Shown here: piece by piece, positions 15,835 through 24,152 of the stretch
How positions within the stretch are numbered: position 1 is the first letter of the stretch
Layout: every line of letters begins with the position of its first letter
From: Chloroflexota bacterium
GTDB lineage: Bacteria > Chloroflexota > Limnocylindria > Limnocylindrales > CSP1-4
Reading direction: 5' to 3'
Assembly (NCBI GenBank): GCA_025358525.1
Contig: JANYJI010000204.1
Location: forward strand, 1 to 35,247
DNA: 35,247 bases
Notes under the pieces: generated by a model
What the model was told of the DNA's origin: nothing
Databases searched by the model: none
The model's input: only the letters and a program-made list of their open reading frames with translations
Made by a program: the position numbers and the translations under genes

Positions 15835-17037
15835 TCAGCGGCCGCGCTTGGCGCCCGGGTTAGTCCGGCGATCGTACCAGCGGATCACGAACCAGCACGC
15901 CAGGAGGATGACCGCGGCCACCAGAGCGGCGCCCTGGACGGGCGGATAGCCCGCGATGCTCGTAGCCGTGTCGACGATAGTGGATGTCGTTGGCGGCTGG
16001 GGCGTGGTCAGAGCCGATGCAGTCGTGCCCGTGGGCCCAGCCGACGTCGGCCCGCCTTGACCCAGGAAGAGCGATGAGCCGCTGGGGACCGCGGCCATGG
16101 CGACCGCGGCCCGGTCATCCTTGAGTTCGAGTGTCCGCTGCAGCGAGCCCTTCGAGTCGAAGACTTGCACGCCCCTGGACTCGGCTACATGAAGGACCGA
16201 ACCCTCGTCGCTGGGCGTCATGGATATCGCCGCCTCGCGAGTGGTCGCGAACGCGATGGCCGTCTTCCCGTCGACCGTCCAGAGGCTCGTACCAGAAGCC
16301 ACGATGTCCGTCGACGCCATCGACGCCACGGCGATCGGGGGGGCGGACAGGGCTACCGTCCAGGTAGTGGCCAGCGACGTCAGGTCGACCCGCATCAGAG
16401 CGTTGGGGGTCTGGGTGACGACCAGGACGCCACCCCGGTCGCGGTCGATCGTCATAGCCACGATCCCGCCCGAAACGGTCGCCTTCTTCATGGTTGACGT
16501 GGCCGGATCAACAACCTCGAGCCAGCTCTTGCCGGCTTCGGCCACGACTACACGCGGATCGCGGCGATCGCCGGCGAGCAGGTTCCCGGATCCGGGCAGT
16601 TGAGAACTTTCGGTCACTGCCCCGCCATGAACCACGGCGAAGGCCAGAGTACGTCGAGTTGGCATCGTGGCCACGAGAACCTGGCCGGCTGGAAATGCCA
16701 GCGCCGAAACCTGGCCGGGCATCGTAATCGAGGCCTGGGCATCCAGGGTGGCGATGTCGATTGGAACCACTTTGGCGCTGGCGCCGCTGGCGTAGAGAGT
16801 GTGGCCATCGGGGCTGAAGGCCAGCGACTGCGGGGCCGGAACGATCGGAATCGTGCTCACGACCGTCGACGTCTTGACGTGGATTTCGAGCACCCCGGCG
16901 GAACTGGCCACGTAGAGGTCCCCCACCCCATTCGCCAGAACAGGGCCGGATAACGTCAGCGTCAGCAGCAACGCGACCACGCCGCTCGCTGCGAGTGCCT
17001 TCCCGATTTTCACGCAAATACCTGGCTCATTAGTCAT
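15835..17037 (-). CDS. secreted/anchored YVTN/WD40-like beta-propeller protein
   Basis: N-terminal signal-like segment (ALAASGVVALLLTLTLSGPVLA), propeller repeat (LAFSPDGHTLYASGASAKVVPIDIATL), C-terminal TM (GAALVAAVILLACWFVIRW) and basic tail. Confidence 0.75.
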   Translation of the reverse strand: MTNEPGICVKIGKALAASGVVALLLTLTLSGPVLANGVGDLYVASSAGVLEIHVKTSTVVSTIPIVPAPQSLAFSPDGHTLYASGASAKVVPIDIATLDAQASITMPGQVSALAFPAGQVLVATMPTRRTLAFAVVHGGAVTESSQLPGSGNLLAGDRRDPRVVVAEAGKSWLEVVDPATSTMKKATVSGGIVAMTIDRDRGGVLVVTQTPNALMRVDLTSLATTWTVALSAPPIAVASMASTDIVASGTSLWTVDGKTAIAFATTREAAISMTPSDEGSVLHVAESRGVQVFDSKGSLQRTLELKDDRAAVAMAAVPSGSSLFLGQGGPTSAGPTGTTASALTTPQPPTTSTIVDTATSIAGYPPVQGAALVAAVILLACWFVIRWYDRRTNPGAKRGR

Positions 17038-17074
17038 GCCTCGAGAGGTATCGGCCGGAACGAGTGGGATGGGA

Positions 17075-17109
17075 GGCGGCCGGACCGGCTATGAGTCGGT
17101 CCGGCCGCC
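17075..17109 (-). terminator. GC-rich hairpin downstream of flgE
   Basis: Perfect 13-bp inverted repeat GGCGGCCGGACCG-N9-CGGTCCGGCCGCC between the flgE stop (17144) and the next gene (17037); no U-tract. Confidence 0.6.
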
Positions 17110-17143
17110 CCTTGTCAAACGCTCCGCCGAGGCGGATTGACTA

Positions 17144-18388
17144 CTAACGCTTGAGGTTCACGAGATCCTGAAGCATCTCATCGGAAGTGGTGATGACGCG
17201 GCCGTTGGCCTGGAAGCCTCGTTCGGCCGTAATCATGCCTGTGAATTGGGTGGCCAGGTCCACGTTCGACATCTCGAGCGCGCCGGTCATGACCGTGCCG
17301 CGGCCGCCGGTGCCGGCGGTGCCGATGTTGGCCGCTCCGGAGGCAGACGTAGCGGCGAAGTTGTTCTGGCCGGCTCGCAGGAGGCCGGCCGAGTTCAGGA
17401 AGCCGGCGAGGGCGATCTGGCCCAGGACCTGCGTCTGGCCGTTGCTGTAGACGCCCGAGAGCTGACCGGCGTTGCCGACGGCGAAGGTGACCAGGGTGCC
17501 CGAGGTAAAGCCGTCGGTCTGGCCGGCGGGCTGGCTCGTGCCGCTGAACTGGGTCATCTGGGTGAAGTTGATGGCAGGCATCGTGGCAGTTGCGCCGTCT
17601 GGGAAGGTGAAGCTCAGGCTTCCAGTGGACGCCGTCTCAATGCCTGCCGTGGAGTAGGTCAGGGTGCCGTTGTTGGTGGGCGGAGCGGGCGTCTGGGCGA
17701 TGGCGATGCCGGCATCGGCCGCATCCTTAGTGGCGATCCAGCTCCAGTCATTTGCCGCGGTCTTGGTGAAGGTGATCTTCACGGAGTGGGCAATACCCAG
17801 GCTGTCGAAGACCGTCATCGTCGTTGGGACCGTGGCCCCAACCGCCACGCCGGCGTCGAGGTTTCCGTTGAGATTCACGGTCGAGGTTGCGAGAGCGGTA
17901 GTGCGCTGGCCGATCGGGATTACGAGGTTAGTGATCGGCTGGGTGATGTCGATCTTGCCGGCAGCGTCGGCCTGCCAGCCCTGGACCTTCAGGCCGCTGG
18001 CCGGGTTGGCCAGTGAGCCGTCGAGGGCGATGTCGAAGGCGCCGTCGCGGGTGTAAACGGTCTGCGATCCATCCGACTCGATGAAGAAGCCGTCACCCTG
18101 GATTGCCATGTCCGTCGTCTTGCCGGTCGACTGCAGGTTGCCCTGAGTCTGCAGAACGTCGATGCCGGCGACTGTCATGCCGAGGCCAATCTGAGCTGGG
18201 TTAATGCTGCCGAGGCCGCCCTGCGGGGCAGTGGCGCCGTGGAGAGTCTGCGAGAGGATGTCCTGGAAGTTGACGCGGCCGGACTTGAAGCCGACCGTGT
18301 TTACGTTGGCGATGTTGTTGCCGATGACGTCCATCATGATCTGATGGCCGCGCAAACCGGAAATCGCCGAGAACATTGAGCGCAGCAT
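17144..18388 (-). CDS. flgE: flagellar hook protein FlgE
   Basis: MLRSMFSAISGLRGHQIMMDVIGNNIANVNTVGFKSGRVNFQDILSQTL and C-terminal MSNVDLATQFTGMITAERGFQANGRVITTSDEMLQDLVNLKR. Confidence 0.95.
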   Translation of the reverse strand: MLRSMFSAISGLRGHQIMMDVIGNNIANVNTVGFKSGRVNFQDILSQTLHGATAPQGGLGSINPAQIGLGMTVAGIDVLQTQGNLQSTGKTTDMAIQGDGFFIESDGSQTVYTRDGAFDIALDGSLANPASGLKVQGWQADAAGKIDITQPITNLVIPIGQRTTALATSTVNLNGNLDAGVAVGATVPTTMTVFDSLGIAHSVKITFTKTAANDWSWIATKDAADAGIAIAQTPAPPTNNGTLTYSTAGIETASTGSLSFTFPDGATATMPAINFTQMTQFSGTSQPAGQTDGFTSGTLVTFAVGNAGQLSGVYSNGQTQVLGQIALAGFLNSAGLLRAGQNNFAATSASGAANIGTAGTGGRGTVMTGALEMSNVDLATQFTGMITAERGFQANGRVITTSDEMLQDLVNLKR

Positions 18389-18522
18389 TCGAGTGCCTCC
18401 TAAGGCTGGCGTTCACGCCTCATGGCGCGACGCGATGTGGCGTCCGCGGGCAGGCCAGCTTCCTCAGAGAGGTCCGGCTATCGACCTGACACACACGGCG
18501 GACTGTGGTTTTGCGATTGCGC

Positions 18523-18540
18523 GTTTGGCTTCCGCCAAAC
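18523..18540 (-). promoter_or_regulatory. RNA hairpin with GGAA tetraloop in the flgE leader
   Basis: Minus strand GTTTGGC-GGAA-GCCAAAC, perfect 7-bp stem. Confidence 0.45.
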
Positions 18541-18547
18541 CGCATGT

Positions 18548-18577
18548 GTAATTGCGGAGCTTCAGCTACGCAATTAC
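18548..18577 (-). promoter_or_regulatory. hairpin spanning the stop codon of the TIGR02530-like gene
   Basis: GTAATTGCG-g-AGCT-TC-AGCT-a-CGCAATTAC, 9-bp plus 4-bp inverted repeat. Confidence 0.5.
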
Positions 18578-18997
18578 TACGGCGTCTATCTGCGTGAAAA
18601 CACGCTCCTTGCTCTTGTTCGGCTCAACGGCCGTTACCACGGTGTGGCTGGGTACGTGGACGACGAAGGCGTACTGGTCGAGCATCACCAGGGACTGCCG
18701 GCTGCCGCGCTGGCTGAGGGTATCCATGGCCTTGCTGAGGCGATCCAGTTGCTCCCCGGCGAGGGGGATCTGACGCTGCTCGACGCGTCTGAGGGCATGC
18801 TCCGAAACGTGGAGCGAGCGCTCATCGGCTGCCGCGAACAGCGCATCCCGGAAGGCCGAGCTGCCGCCCGATGGCGGCGGCGCCCCCGATGTGGGCTGGT
18901 CGAGCGGGCTCGAGCTAGGCGCCTGGCTCGGATCTCTGACGAGACCTCCGCCCTGCAACGCCAGTTCGGGCGCGATGCGATCGATCGTGACAATCAC
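18566..18997 (-). CDS. flagellar operon protein, TIGR02530-like
   Basis: LHVSEHALRRVEQRQIPLAGEQLDRLSKAMDTLSQRGSRQSLVMLDQYAFVVHVPSHTVVTAVEPNKSKERVFTQIDAVVI; located between flgD and flgE as typical. Confidence 0.85.
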   Translation of the reverse strand: MIVTIDRIAPELALQGGGLVRDPSQAPSSSPLDQPTSGAPPPSGGSSAFRDALFAAADERSLHVSEHALRRVEQRQIPLAGEQLDRLSKAMDTLSQRGSRQSLVMLDQYAFVVHVPSHTVVTAVEPNKSKERVFTQIDAVVIA

Positions 18998-19030
18998 CTC
19001 CTGTTGGCTGGTGCGGTCCTGGCCGCGGTT

Positions 19031-19528
19031 CTAGATGCTGGGGTTCGTCACGTTCGTGACAGCATCGGGCTTGATATATTGGCTGCCAATTTGCAGTACG
19101 AGGCCCGCGTCGTTGGACTGCGTAACCGAGGTCACGACGCCGTCCACGGCCTTCCCGTTGACGTCCACGCCGGTCACTCGTTTGCCGATCAGGGCTGAAC
19201 TCTGGGCCAGCTGCGAACCCGTTAATGCCTTCTCAACCTGCTGCAGTGTCTGGATCTGCGACATCTGAGACAGCTGCGAAAGCATCTGCTGGTCGTCGAC
19301 CGGCTTAGTCGGATCCTGGTTCTGGAGTTGCGCCAGGAAGAGCTTCATGAAGTCGTCGGTCGTCAGGCCGTACATGCTCGACGACCCGCTCTTGCTGACC
19401 TGGGCGGCGCCTCCCGAGCCCGAGCTGGCGTTCGTGGCGGCAGCCGGAGTCGCGGTCGCGTTGGCGGCCGCCCTGTGGCCACTGACGAAGGGAGTGAAGG
19501 GCGTGAAGGTGGTTGGGCTGATGCTCAT
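19031..19528 (-). CDS. flgD: flagellar hook capping protein FlgD (short form)
   Basis: DDFMKLFLAQLQNQDPTKPVDDQQMLSQLSQMSQIQTLQQV...ALIGKRV. Start set at ATG 19528; the upstream part of the tracked ORF overlaps fliK. Confidence 0.92.
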   Translation of the reverse strand: MSISPTTFTPFTPFVSGHRAAANATATPAAATNASSGSGGAAQVSKSGSSSMYGLTTDDFMKLFLAQLQNQDPTKPVDDQQMLSQLSQMSQIQTLQQVEKALTGSQLAQSSALIGKRVTGVDVNGKAVDGVVTSVTQSNDAGLVLQIGSQYIKPDAVTNVTNPSI

Positions 19529-19541
19529 CAGACGGCTCCTC

Positions 19542-22112
19542 TCAGGCTCTGATATCGAGGGACGGGCCGCCCGGGAGCGGCCCACGTTGAATTGGCCGGG
19601 TGGCTCTCGTGGTTTCTGGCCGGAGCACCGGCGTGGCAGGGGACGTGCTACTCGAGGGACCGCCCGACCCGGCGCCCTGACCGGAGTTGTGCCCGGAACC
19701 GCCCCCGGCCGCGCCCGAGTTCTGACTGCCGAGACCTTGACCTTGTTCGCCGTGGCCGCCCTGGCCAGCGCCGGCGCCGTAGCCACCATTGGCTGTCCAG
19801 CTGGCAGCATCGAAGGCGTTGCCGCCGGTGCGGCCGCCGGTTGTGGCACTGCCGCCGCTCTCGCTGCGGACTGTGACGCTGACGCCTGCCAGAGCGTCGC
19901 TAGTGGCGCGGATGTGGGCCGCAGCCTCGGCCAGAGCGTCGGCCGCGACGCGGTCACGCACGACAAGCTGGGCCTGGACGACTTCCCCTGCCCGGCCGGT
20001 CACGACAAGTCGCACGTCGCCCAGGACAGGGTCGCTGAGCCGGGCCTCGAGGGATGGGCCGGCCGAGGTCTGGTAGGTATGGATAGTCTGAACGACTTGG
20101 TTCATCAGTTTCTCAGCCGAGTCCCCAAGCGCGGCCGGTCCCGTGTTGCCGACGACCGCCTCGGCCGACAGTGTTTTCGGAGCGGCACCGGTGACTGAGG
20201 CCGCGGCCGCGGCGAATGAGGCCGCTGAATCGGCCGCAGAGGCTAAGGCGCCGGGGGCGGATGCCGGGGCGGGATCGCTCGCGCGAGTGGCGGAGTCGGT
20301 CGAGTCGGAGTTTGCAGTCTGGTCCGTGGCGGTTCCGACGGCGGCCCCACCTTGCTGGGCAGCGACGCCGATGACGCGCGGCCCGGCCGTGGCTGGGGAG
20401 GTCGCCGTGTCGGTCACCGAGGCGGACGTCGCGAAGGACGATGGGCCGTTTCGTCGGACCACGCGCGGCCCGATACGAGCCACGTCGGCGACCACAGCCG
20501 AGTCGGCAATCGCGGCCGAGGCCTGGATTTCGGGCGGTACGGGCTGACCCGCCTGGTCCTGATTGACCGCCGACGCCAGCGTGGCCGCCTCACTGCCAGC
20601 CGGGGCAGTGGGCCGGACGAGAGCTGGGGCAGACGGCATTGAGGCGATGCCCGGAGGTCCGGAGACAGGGCCGGTCGGAGAGGCCGGCGCCGCGGACAGG
20701 GCCGTGGACGTCATCGGGATATGCGCATTAGGGCTCGTGGGGTGCGCAGTGGACGCGACCACCGGTGCGGGTGCCGTGGCCCGGGCCTGGGCGCCGGACT
20801 GGGTCCCGGCCGGCGGTTGATCGACGAGCCGCTGAGTCTGGGCCGACCCAACATTGGCGGCCGGGCGAGTCGTTGACGTCGCGGATGGTCCGGAGGGGTC
20901 TGCGTTCAGAGCCGCCACAGGAGCCAACTCCACAACCTGCGACGGCCGAGTCGAAGGGGCGTTCGCGACGGCGTCCGTCGGGGCGACCAGAGCGGGCTCG
21001 ACAGAGGTCGGCGTCGCGGCGGGCCCGGCGGCCGTGGATCCGACCTGCGCAGGCGCTGCCGCAGTTGGAACTGGACGCGGCACGGCAGAGGCCTCCGGGC
21101 CGGTGGCGCGGCCATCGGCCGCCGTTGGCGCGGCCGGCACGGCCACGCCAGCCGGCGTAGCTGCCGTAACGGCCGTTGCGGGCGGCGTAACCGCGGCTGT
21201 TGCCGTCGCCACTTGAGTCGCACTGACCGACGAGGCGGCCGTCGCAAGAGTCTGAGCCGCAGAGGCAACCGTCCGAACGGACGGGGCCGCATCCACGGCC
21301 GTGGCCGAGGCCACCACAGCTGAGGTGACTGGCATACCGGCCGAGGCAGTCTGGGAGGATGCCGGCACAGATGAAGTCGGGTCCTGCGTCGCGGCGTCTG
21401 CTCCCGCCGCCATGCCCTGGCGACCCACGGTCGATTCCCGGGTCCCGGAGGCTGATGTAGCCACTCCGATGGACTGGGCCGGCGCCGAGGCTCGGCCAGC
21501 GGCCTCAATAGCGCCAACGGCCGCGGCCGCGGAACCGGCCGCCGACGAGGCGGAAGACCCTGCGCTGGCGCCGCCGGCCTCGGGCACGATCGAAGCCGCG
21601 ACCATGGCCGCACTGAACGTCGACGCTGCCTGACCCTCGGCCCGGTCGGGCGCGGCGGCGGCCGCACTCGAGCGCCGCGCGGAGCTGGCGGAAGCGGTGT
21701 TGAGTTTGGTGGTCCGCGTCGTCAGCTTGGAGACGGGCCTGTTCGGCCGGGAGGTCAGGCCGGTGCTTTCGGCGGCTCTGTAGGCCAGTTGGCCCGCGGA
21801 ACCATAGGCGGTCGGGCGTACGGGAGCGTGCCGGGCCGATGCGGCGTGCCACACGGGCGTTTCGCCCGCCTTGGTAAGCCCTTCTTGCGGGCCCGCTGGG
21901 GTGTCAATTCGGCCGAACCCACTTGCCACCGTCGCTACACCACGGACAGCCGCCTCCCGCGCTGCTTCGTCCCTGGCGTCAAGACGTACAGCCTGAGCCT
22001 GGGCGAATGCATCGCTGAAGGTCATCTCGTCCGCTGCCACAGGAACGTTGAGCGGGCCAGGAATCGGACCGACGCCTGGACCGAGCGTGACGTTGGCGTT
22101 TAGACCGGCCAT
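19542..22112 (-). CDS. fliK: flagellar hook-length control protein FliK (Ala/Pro/Thr-rich)
   Basis: 856 aa low-complexity linker, then a Flg_hook-like domain (LEARLSDPVLGDVRLVVTGRAGEVVQAQLVVRDRVAADALAEAAAHIRATSDALAGVSVTV); position between flgB and flgD. Confidence 0.8.
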   Translation of the reverse strand: MAGLNANVTLGPGVGPIPGPLNVPVAADEMTFSDAFAQAQAVRLDARDEAAREAAVRGVATVASGFGRIDTPAGPQEGLTKAGETPVWHAASARHAPVRPTAYGSAGQLAYRAAESTGLTSRPNRPVSKLTTRTTKLNTASASSARRSSAAAAAPDRAEGQAASTFSAAMVAASIVPEAGGASAGSSASSAAGSAAAAVGAIEAAGRASAPAQSIGVATSASGTRESTVGRQGMAAGADAATQDPTSSVPASSQTASAGMPVTSAVVASATAVDAAPSVRTVASAAQTLATAASSVSATQVATATAAVTPPATAVTAATPAGVAVPAAPTAADGRATGPEASAVPRPVPTAAAPAQVGSTAAGPAATPTSVEPALVAPTDAVANAPSTRPSQVVELAPVAALNADPSGPSATSTTRPAANVGSAQTQRLVDQPPAGTQSGAQARATAPAPVVASTAHPTSPNAHIPMTSTALSAAPASPTGPVSGPPGIASMPSAPALVRPTAPAGSEAATLASAVNQDQAGQPVPPEIQASAAIADSAVVADVARIGPRVVRRNGPSSFATSASVTDTATSPATAGPRVIGVAAQQGGAAVGTATDQTANSDSTDSATRASDPAPASAPGALASAADSAASFAAAAASVTGAAPKTLSAEAVVGNTGPAALGDSAEKLMNQVVQTIHTYQTSAGPSLEARLSDPVLGDVRLVVTGRAGEVVQAQLVVRDRVAADALAEAAAHIRATSDALAGVSVTVRSESGGSATTGGRTGGNAFDAASWTANGGYGAGAGQGGHGEQGQGLGSQNSGAAGGGSGHNSGQGAGSGGPSSSTSPATPVLRPETTRATRPIQRGPLPGGPSLDIRA

Positions 22113-22114
22113 GG

Positions 22115-22564
22115 CTAGCGCCCTCCGAGCACGGTGTTGAGCTGTGCGAACTTGCCGGCGATCAGCCGCGCGTTCGCCGAGTACTTGATCTGGGTCTGCG
22201 TAAGAGCGGTCATCTCGGTCTCGAGATCGACCCTGTTGCCATCGTTGCGGGTGTTCTCGTTGACGGTCGAGACGTCGGCTGACGAGCCGTTACCGGCGGT
22301 GCCCGTGGCGGAGTAGTGGCGTGAATCGGTCGTCTTCATGGCCACGTCCGCGGACGGGCCGGCCGATGCCAGGAGGGCGTTCCCAGGTTCGGTCGACCAA
22401 GCGGCGATCTCACGCTTGAGGGCCGTCTGGAAGTCGACCGCCTGGGGTGCATAACCGGGCGTATCGATGTTGGCGAGGTTGGAAGAGATGATCGACTGCT
22501 GAGCCGTCAGGCCATCGAGGGCCTGGCTCAGAATGGACGTAGTGCGATCGATCAGGCCGCTCAT
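22115..22564 (-). CDS. flgB: flagellar basal-body rod protein FlgB
   Basis: ALDGLTAQQSIISSNLANIDTPGYAPQAVDFQTAL...VDLETEMTALTQTQIKYSANARLIAGKFAQLNTVLGG. Start set at ATG 22564, ATGA overlap with the upstream gene. Confidence 0.93.
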   Translation of the reverse strand: MSGLIDRTTSILSQALDGLTAQQSIISSNLANIDTPGYAPQAVDFQTALKREIAAWSTEPGNALLASAGPSADVAMKTTDSRHYSATGTAGNGSSADVSTVNENTRNDGNRVDLETEMTALTQTQIKYSANARLIAGKFAQLNTVLGGR

Positions 22565-23700
22565 GCGGCAGCCTCCTGATAGCTGTTCCACTTACCTAGG
22601 ATCCGCGCGATGTAGCCCCGAGTGCTTGCGGGGACTGCCCCAAGACGACCAACGGTTCCCGGTCCCGCGTTGTAGGCGGCCAGGGCCAGGTCGACTCGAC
22701 CGAAGCTCTTGAGTTGCGTGGCGAGGTACTTGGCCCCGCCGTTGAGGTTCTGCTGCGCATCGAACGGGACGGTGACGCCGAGCGAAGCGCCCGTTCTGGG
22801 CATCAGCTGAGTCAGGCCCTGGGCTCCACAGCTGGAAACGGCCTTGGGATTGAAGCTCGACTCGGCGGCGACGAGCGAGGCCAGCAGCGACGGGTCAATG
22901 CCATTTGCGATTGCCGCCGAACGGATCTCGGCCGCGTACGGGATGAGCGAAGATGCCGCATCGAAGCGGGCCAGCGCGGAACTGCCGGATACCTCCGTGA
23001 GCGACGACGGGTCGCGCGGGTTGGGGCCGAGTAGTGTCGTGGGATCGGGCATATTGCCGGCGGCCAACCAGCTGGACGGGTCCACCGCCGCACCGGCGCT
23101 CGTGTACAGCCCGAAGTGGAGGTGTGGGCCGGTAGTTACGCCTGTCACGCCCACGCGGCCGACCGACTGACCCGCGGCGACGCGCTGGCCAACGGTTACC
23201 GCCAAAGACGGATCGAGGTGTGCGTACAGAGTGCTGTAGCCGTTATCGTGGCGGATTTTGACCACGACAGCACCGTCGGACTGGCGTCCGGCGTAGGTGA
23301 CCGTGCCCGACGCGGCTGCACCAACGGCGGCGCCGAGTGGCGCGGCCAGGTCGATGCCGTTGTGGTAATGGGCGTATGTCACACCGCCTACCGTCGCCGA
23401 CGGCTCGAGGGTCTCGCTGGAAGGCCCGAAAGACTGGGTCAGGGGCGCTCCGGGAAGCGGCGAAGTGAAGCGTGCGTACGACCTACCGTTCGACGCGGAC
23501 ACGCCGCTCGCGGCGGAGTCGGCGGAGCCGGCGGGCGACGAGGCGTAGCTCTGGAGAACGCCCGAGAAGGGCGATCCACTGACCAGCCCTTGCCCAGCCG
23601 TGTCCAGAATAGAACGACCGCCCGGGGCCCAGCTGGGATCCATGCTGTTGATGAGCGAGTCGAGCTGCGAGATCCGCGAGATGCAGTCGGTGTAGCTCAT
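22561..23700 (-). CDS. bifunctional M23 (LytM) peptidase / SLT lytic transglycosylase in flagellar operon
   Basis: M23: HYHNGIDLAAPLG...VKIRHDNGYSTLYAHL...GPHLHFGLY. SLT: LLASLVAAESSFNPKAVSSCGAQGLTQLMPRTG...NLNGGAKYLATQL...LALAAYNAGPGTV. Confidence 0.93.
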   Translation of the reverse strand: MSYTDCISRISQLDSLINSMDPSWAPGGRSILDTAGQGLVSGSPFSGVLQSYASSPAGSADSAASGVSASNGRSYARFTSPLPGAPLTQSFGPSSETLEPSATVGGVTYAHYHNGIDLAAPLGAAVGAAASGTVTYAGRQSDGAVVVKIRHDNGYSTLYAHLDPSLAVTVGQRVAAGQSVGRVGVTGVTTGPHLHFGLYTSAGAAVDPSSWLAAGNMPDPTTLLGPNPRDPSSLTEVSGSSALARFDAASSLIPYAAEIRSAAIANGIDPSLLASLVAAESSFNPKAVSSCGAQGLTQLMPRTGASLGVTVPFDAQQNLNGGAKYLATQLKSFGRVDLALAAYNAGPGTVGRLGAVPASTRGYIARILGKWNSYQEAAA

Positions 23701-24152
23701 CGGTTCTGCCTCGTCCGGCGACTGGCGAACTGCGTCGTGGCTATCTCGGCCATGGCCAGGACATCGAGATGCTCTCGTTGGCGCCTCTCCGCGACCTGGA
23801 ATCGGTCCCTCAACCGCTCCACGACCTCGCGCTGCCGGTTGGCATCCGCCAGGACTCGACGGGCTTCAAAGAGAGCGTTTGTCGCCCGGCCCAACTGCTC
23901 CTGCGTAGCGACGATCGCCCGCTGCGCGGCGGCCACAGCGAAGACGGCCGACTGGAGTTGTCCAGCCTCAGCCCGTTTTGTCTGGAGGCCTGCGAGCCAG
24001 CGCAGCTCCTCACCCGCCCGCCCCTGCGCGGCTTCCACGACAGCCACGGCGCGCTGGTGAACATCGATGGAGCGGCTCAGTTCGATGCGAGCCGTCTCCT
24101 CTGCCATCTCGCGTAGGCGCAGGACGATACCGAGGCGGAAACGACCGCTCAT
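23697..24152 (-). CDS. fliJ: flagellar export chaperone FliJ
   Basis: 151-aa coiled-coil (FRLGIVLRLREMAEETARIELSRS...) directly downstream of fliI with ATGA overlap. Confidence 0.8.
   Translation of the reverse strand: MSGRFRLGIVLRLREMAEETARIELSRSIDVHQRAVAVVEAAQGRAGEELRWLAGLQTKRAEAGQLQSAVFAVAAAQRAIVATQEQLGRATNALFEARRVLADANRQREVVERLRDRFQVAERRQREHLDVLAMAEIATTQFASRRTRQNR

Noticed and set aside
15835-17037. Lipoprotein/phage tail-like identity for the propeller protein
   Set aside because: No lipobox Cys after the signal segment and no phage genes nearby; YVTN-like propeller with C-terminal TM fits better.
17040-17065. sigma28-like -10 (GCCGATAC, minus strand) upstream of the beta-propeller gene
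   Set aside because: No acceptable -35 at the required spacing (TCCCATCC).
18566-18997. Unknown gene between flgD and flgE as a novel flagellar factor
   Set aside because: Sequence and position match the known TIGR02530 flagellar operon protein family.
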